Source of the DNA: Candidatus Rifleibacteriota bacterium
GTDB lineage: Bacteria > Riflebacteria > Ozemobacteria > Ozemobacterales > Ozemobacteraceae
Length of the DNA: 44,414 nt
Direction of reading: 5' to 3'
Assembly: GCA_022704885.1 (NCBI GenBank)
Contig: JAKJFO010000010.1
Span: forward strand, 3,739-48,152
The notes beneath the pieces were generated by a model. It worked only from the letters and a program-made list of their open reading frames with translations. It was not told where the DNA came from and did no database searches. This document shows positions 42,386-44,414 of this stretch, piece after piece; position 1 is the stretch's first letter, and every line of letters starts with the position of its first letter. A program made the translations under genes and the position numbers.

Positions 42386-42937
42386 TTAAAACATTTCATC
42401 ACTTCGATAAGGTAAGCCGCTTTGAATTCTCCATTTGTTATCGTTCTCTTTGACCCAGGTAAATACAATGGCCGGCTCATTCTTCGATGTATCGCCAAAA
42501 TAGTAGGTTCCTGGATTGCCGGATGTTTCGCCGGGCTTCAGTTCGACTGAAATAACCATTCGAGTATGAACCTTTACGGTATTGTCATCTACTTTTTCAT
42601 GATTGAATGGTACGAGCGTCCAGGCTTTAACTTCATATCTTTCAAGCCGGCTTTTAGTAGTATCTAAAAGACTGGTGCGATTGCTGTCTCCCTTTAAATC
42701 GTAAAACGGAGTTGCGATATATGAAGAAAAAGAAGCCATACGAGTGGTTATGTCTGTAGTATTGTTTTCAAGTGCTGACTGCATCTCAACATACGAATTA
42801 TAAACCGCTGGATAGTCATTCTGTAACAACTGGTCGTATGCAGGGGCAGCGGGATTGCTGCTGCCGCCGCCACCGCCGCAACCGGTCAGCATGGCGAGCG
42901 ATAGGATCATTACCAGAGTCAGTTTGAGCAGCTTCAT
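42386..42937 (-). CDS. Lipoprotein of unknown function
   Basis: This 183-residue protein has a lipoprotein signal: MKLLKLTLVMILSLAMLTG-C with Cys at 20, followed by a GGGGGSS spacer. The mature domain (about 30-183) ends in strand-rich elements such as VKVHTRMVISVELKPGETSG and PAIVFTWVKENDNKWRIQSG, like the NTF2/SnoaL-like fold of small binding proteins (tentative). The start at ATG 42937 is supported by GGAG at proper spacing; an upstream in-frame start at 43117 is not. A terminator follows directly. Confidence 0.75.
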   Translation of the reverse strand: MKLLKLTLVMILSLAMLTGCGGGGGSSNPAAPAYDQLLQNDYPAVYNSYVEMQSALENNTTDITTRMASFSSYIATPFYDLKGDSNRTSLLDTTKSRLERYEVKAWTLVPFNHEKVDDNTVKVHTRMVISVELKPGETSGNPGTYYFGDTSKNEPAIVFTWVKENDNKWRIQSGLPYRSDEMF

Positions 42938-43022
42938 TTTTGTCTCCTGATTTGTTTCATGCAGCACCGAACAGACGCCGGTAACCTGCCGAATGTCATA
43001 CATAGTCTTCTGAACAGGCAAG

Positions 43023-43031
43023 ATTATAGCA
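43023..43031 (-). promoter_or_regulatory. Extended -10 promoter for the lipoprotein gene
   Basis: On the minus strand TGCTATAAT (43031-43023) is an extended -10 element with a perfect TATAAT. No good -35 is seen. The leader would be about 80 bases. Confidence 0.5.
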
Positions 43032-43100
43032 TAAATAGCTTTCTGGTGCAGCAAAACTGAAACCGGCCCGGCAATTTCCAGACAAAAACAACCCTCAAAA

Positions 43101-43133
43101 AGATTCAGGCAGGCCATTGGCCTGCCTGAATCT
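43101..43133 (-). terminator. Rho-independent terminator of the zinc-finger protein gene
   Basis: A perfect 15-base inverted repeat (AGATTCAGGCAGGCC, 43101-43115, with 43119-43133) around ATT is followed on the minus strand by TTTTGAGGGTTGTTTTTG. It lies 62 bases after the stop of the gene at 43196. Confidence 0.85.
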
Positions 43134-43195
43134 TCTGTGAAATCTGTATCAAGTCGTCATCCTGCACGCAGCATGACATGGAAAAGGCGATTTTC

Positions 43196-44344
43196 TTACT
43201 TCGCTGCCGGGTCGAGCTTGATTTCGCGCAGATCGCCGAGACCGCTGAAGATGGCCTCCCACTGGGTGCCTTTGCGCAGTTTCATGAACTGCTCAAACGT
43301 CAGTTCCTTGTTGCGCATCTCCTTGACCTCGTATTCCTTGCCGTCGCTGAGGCGCCTGACCTTAACCAGATAAGTCTCTTTGCGGGCCTTTTCAGAGACA
43401 TCGCCGACTTTTGGCGGAGTGTTCTTTTCTGCACCGGAATCAGGCCATTTCGGCTCATCCTGGGTGCCTTTGAGCTCAACCGGCGCAATGTCGATCCAGC
43501 GGTCGATGTTGTATGTGACTTTTTCAGCATAAATCGGCTCTTTCCGGAATTTTTCTCTTCTGACCATGCGGGTACGTTGTTCTTCCTTGTATTTTGGCAC
43601 CATCTTATATTTGACCTGAAAGCGCCCGTTACCAAGATCGATTTTGCCGTCTTCGACCTTGTCTTCGCCGATCTTCACCTTTTCGGTATAGGTTTCTTCG
43701 ACTTCTTCAAAACCATCGGGAATCTTTTTATAATCGCGAATTTCGCGACTGCTCGACAACTTGACGGCGGCCTGCGGAACTTCGTTTTCCCAGGCTTTCT
43801 CTTCGACTGTCTTATACTCCTGACGTTCGATGATGCGCGTCCACTGGTTGTCGATAATCTCAATCTTTTCAGGGGTTTCACGACTGCTCAGAAACATCAG
43901 CACAAAGAACAGCAGGGCAATGACACCACAACCGATCTTGAAAGCAGCCGGCATTGGCTGCGGCGGCACATTGGTCTTTGCCGGACCTGATTGTGGCTGA
44001 GCGCCACCCGGCGGGATTTCTTTTACTGCCCGCTGTTTGCCGGATCCTCTGGCTGATCCGCATCCGGTGCACTTTTCTGATGCCGCCGGGCTGGTATTGC
44101 CACAAAACTGGCAGATCCAGTCTGGGCCGGCCTTGGCTTTGGCCAGTTCAGCTTCGTCAGTTATTACAGGCGCATCGCCATCACAATGAAACTGCACATC
44201 TTCGCCACGAATTGCACCACAGGCATCGCATTGCTGCTCAGCACCACGATTTTTGGCATTACAATTGGGGCAGATCCAGTAACCTTCTACTATTTCCTCA
44301 ATTACTTTGATTTCATCAGAACCCTTTGTCTTTTTGTCGGCCAC
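43196..44344 (-). CDS. Membrane protein with two RanBP2-type zinc fingers
   Basis: This 382-residue protein has two cysteine ribbons near its N-terminus: WICPNCNAKNRGAEQQCDAC (about 23-42) and WICQFCGNTSPAASEKCTGC (about 76-95). Both have the W-x-C-x2-C-x(9-10)-C-x2-C spacing of RanBP2-type fingers. After a Pro/Gly-rich linker there is one membrane helix (about 132-152, FKIGCGVIALLFFVLMFLSS), and the remaining 230 residues are charged beta/helix. The fingers would face the cytoplasm and the C-terminal domain the periplasm. GTG 44344 is preferred as start (GGAG seven bases upstream), giving MADKK; GTG 44350 is too close to it. Function is unknown. Confidence 0.72.
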   Translation of the reverse strand: MADKKTKGSDEIKVIEEIVEGYWICPNCNAKNRGAEQQCDACGAIRGEDVQFHCDGDAPVITDEAELAKAKAGPDWICQFCGNTSPAASEKCTGCGSARGSGKQRAVKEIPPGGAQPQSGPAKTNVPPQPMPAAFKIGCGVIALLFFVLMFLSSRETPEKIEIIDNQWTRIIERQEYKTVEEKAWENEVPQAAVKLSSSREIRDYKKIPDGFEEVEETYTEKVKIGEDKVEDGKIDLGNGRFQVKYKMVPKYKEEQRTRMVRREKFRKEPIYAEKVTYNIDRWIDIAPVELKGTQDEPKWPDSGAEKNTPPKVGDVSEKARKETYLVKVRRLSDGKEYEVKEMRNKELTFEQFMKLRKGTQWEAIFSGLGDLREIKLDPAAK

Positions 44345-44414
44345 AGCCACACTCCTCTATTCCAGCTCATTTGCAGCTCACAGGTGCACCTCAGAGATCT
44401 CTTAGGTTTTATTG
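44345..44414. other. Window end, upstream region of the zinc-finger gene
   Basis: It contains the GAGGAG ribosome-binding site of the minus-strand gene. No other feature is recognised. Confidence 0.4.

Noticed and set aside
1..44414. tRNA, rRNA, phage or transposase genes
   Set aside because: I looked in all intergenic spaces and among the proteins and saw no cloverleaf-like sequence, integrase, transposase or phage structural gene; a covariance-model scan would be the decisive check.

Overview
The window looks like a chromosomal segment of a Gram-negative (diderm) bacterium. It encodes an outer-membrane secretin, lipoproteins with clear lipoboxes and many Sec signal peptides. The mix of type IV pilus genes, a pilin fused to a von Willebrand A (VWA) domain, S-layer-homology and TPR proteins, PilZ proteins and a membrane-anchored zinc-ribbon protein would fit an uncultured deep-branching phylum such as Candidatus Riflebacteria. 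That placement is an inference from gene content only; no rRNA or tRNA gene is visible. No phage, insertion sequence or CRISPR array was seen.

Layout. (1) Bases 1-1264: the tail of an alkaline phosphatase, a 53-residue CXXC membrane peptide and a polyferredoxin membrane protein, overlapping or closely packed. (2) 1285-3677: an M48 metalloprotease with two C-terminal beta-sandwich-like modules, flanked by GATTAC hexamer tracts and short inverted repeats. (3) 3678-6937: four overlapping minor-pilin genes (GspH-, GspI-, GspJ- and PilX/GspK-like); the last carries a seven-repeat Kelch propeller. A small lipoprotein and a larger pilin follow (7208-8146) and end at a strong hairpin. (4) 8310-10297: an ABC-2-type permease and a TPR protein with a His-rich tail. 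(5) 21126 down to 10310 (minus strand): a long pilus-assembly operon with an S-layer-homology protein, a PilM-PilN fusion, PilO, a PilP/GspC-like protein, a secretin N-domain protein with a very long Ala/Glu/Lys/Arg helix, a separate secretin pore protein, and two lipoproteins. (6) 21341-25018 (plus strand, divergent): TPR protein, PilB/GspE ATPase (frame broken near its N-terminus) and PilC/GspF, followed by a convergent pilin-VWA fusion. (7) 27045-31000: a three-subunit molybdenum hydroxylase whose large subunit is frameshifted at the position of the expected catalytic glutamate. (8) 31053-44344: single genes, including an Mpv17-like membrane protein, a VOC protein, an adenine-specific methyltransferase with an N-terminal helix-turn-helix, a TPR/HEAT protein, a dual-PilZ protein, a 904-residue secreted protein of unknown function, a dicarboxylate/amino acid symporter, a lipoprotein and a RanBP2-type zinc-finger membrane protein.

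How the genes work together. Regions 3, 5 and 6 together encode most of a type IV pilus or type II secretion-like machine: platform (PilC), assembly ATPase (PilB), alignment complex (PilM-N, O, P), outer-membrane secretin, minor pilins and two probable tip adhesins (Kelch-PilX and pilin-VWA). A prepilin peptidase and a retraction ATPase are not in the window. The most unusual parts are the secretin split inside one N-domain into two separately exported proteins, the long helix on its N-terminal half, and the two large adhesive folds attached to pilin stems. Two otherwise well-conserved genes (pilB and the molybdenum hydroxylase large subunit) are each disrupted by an apparent small deletion; assembly error or real decay cannot be told apart from the sequence alone.
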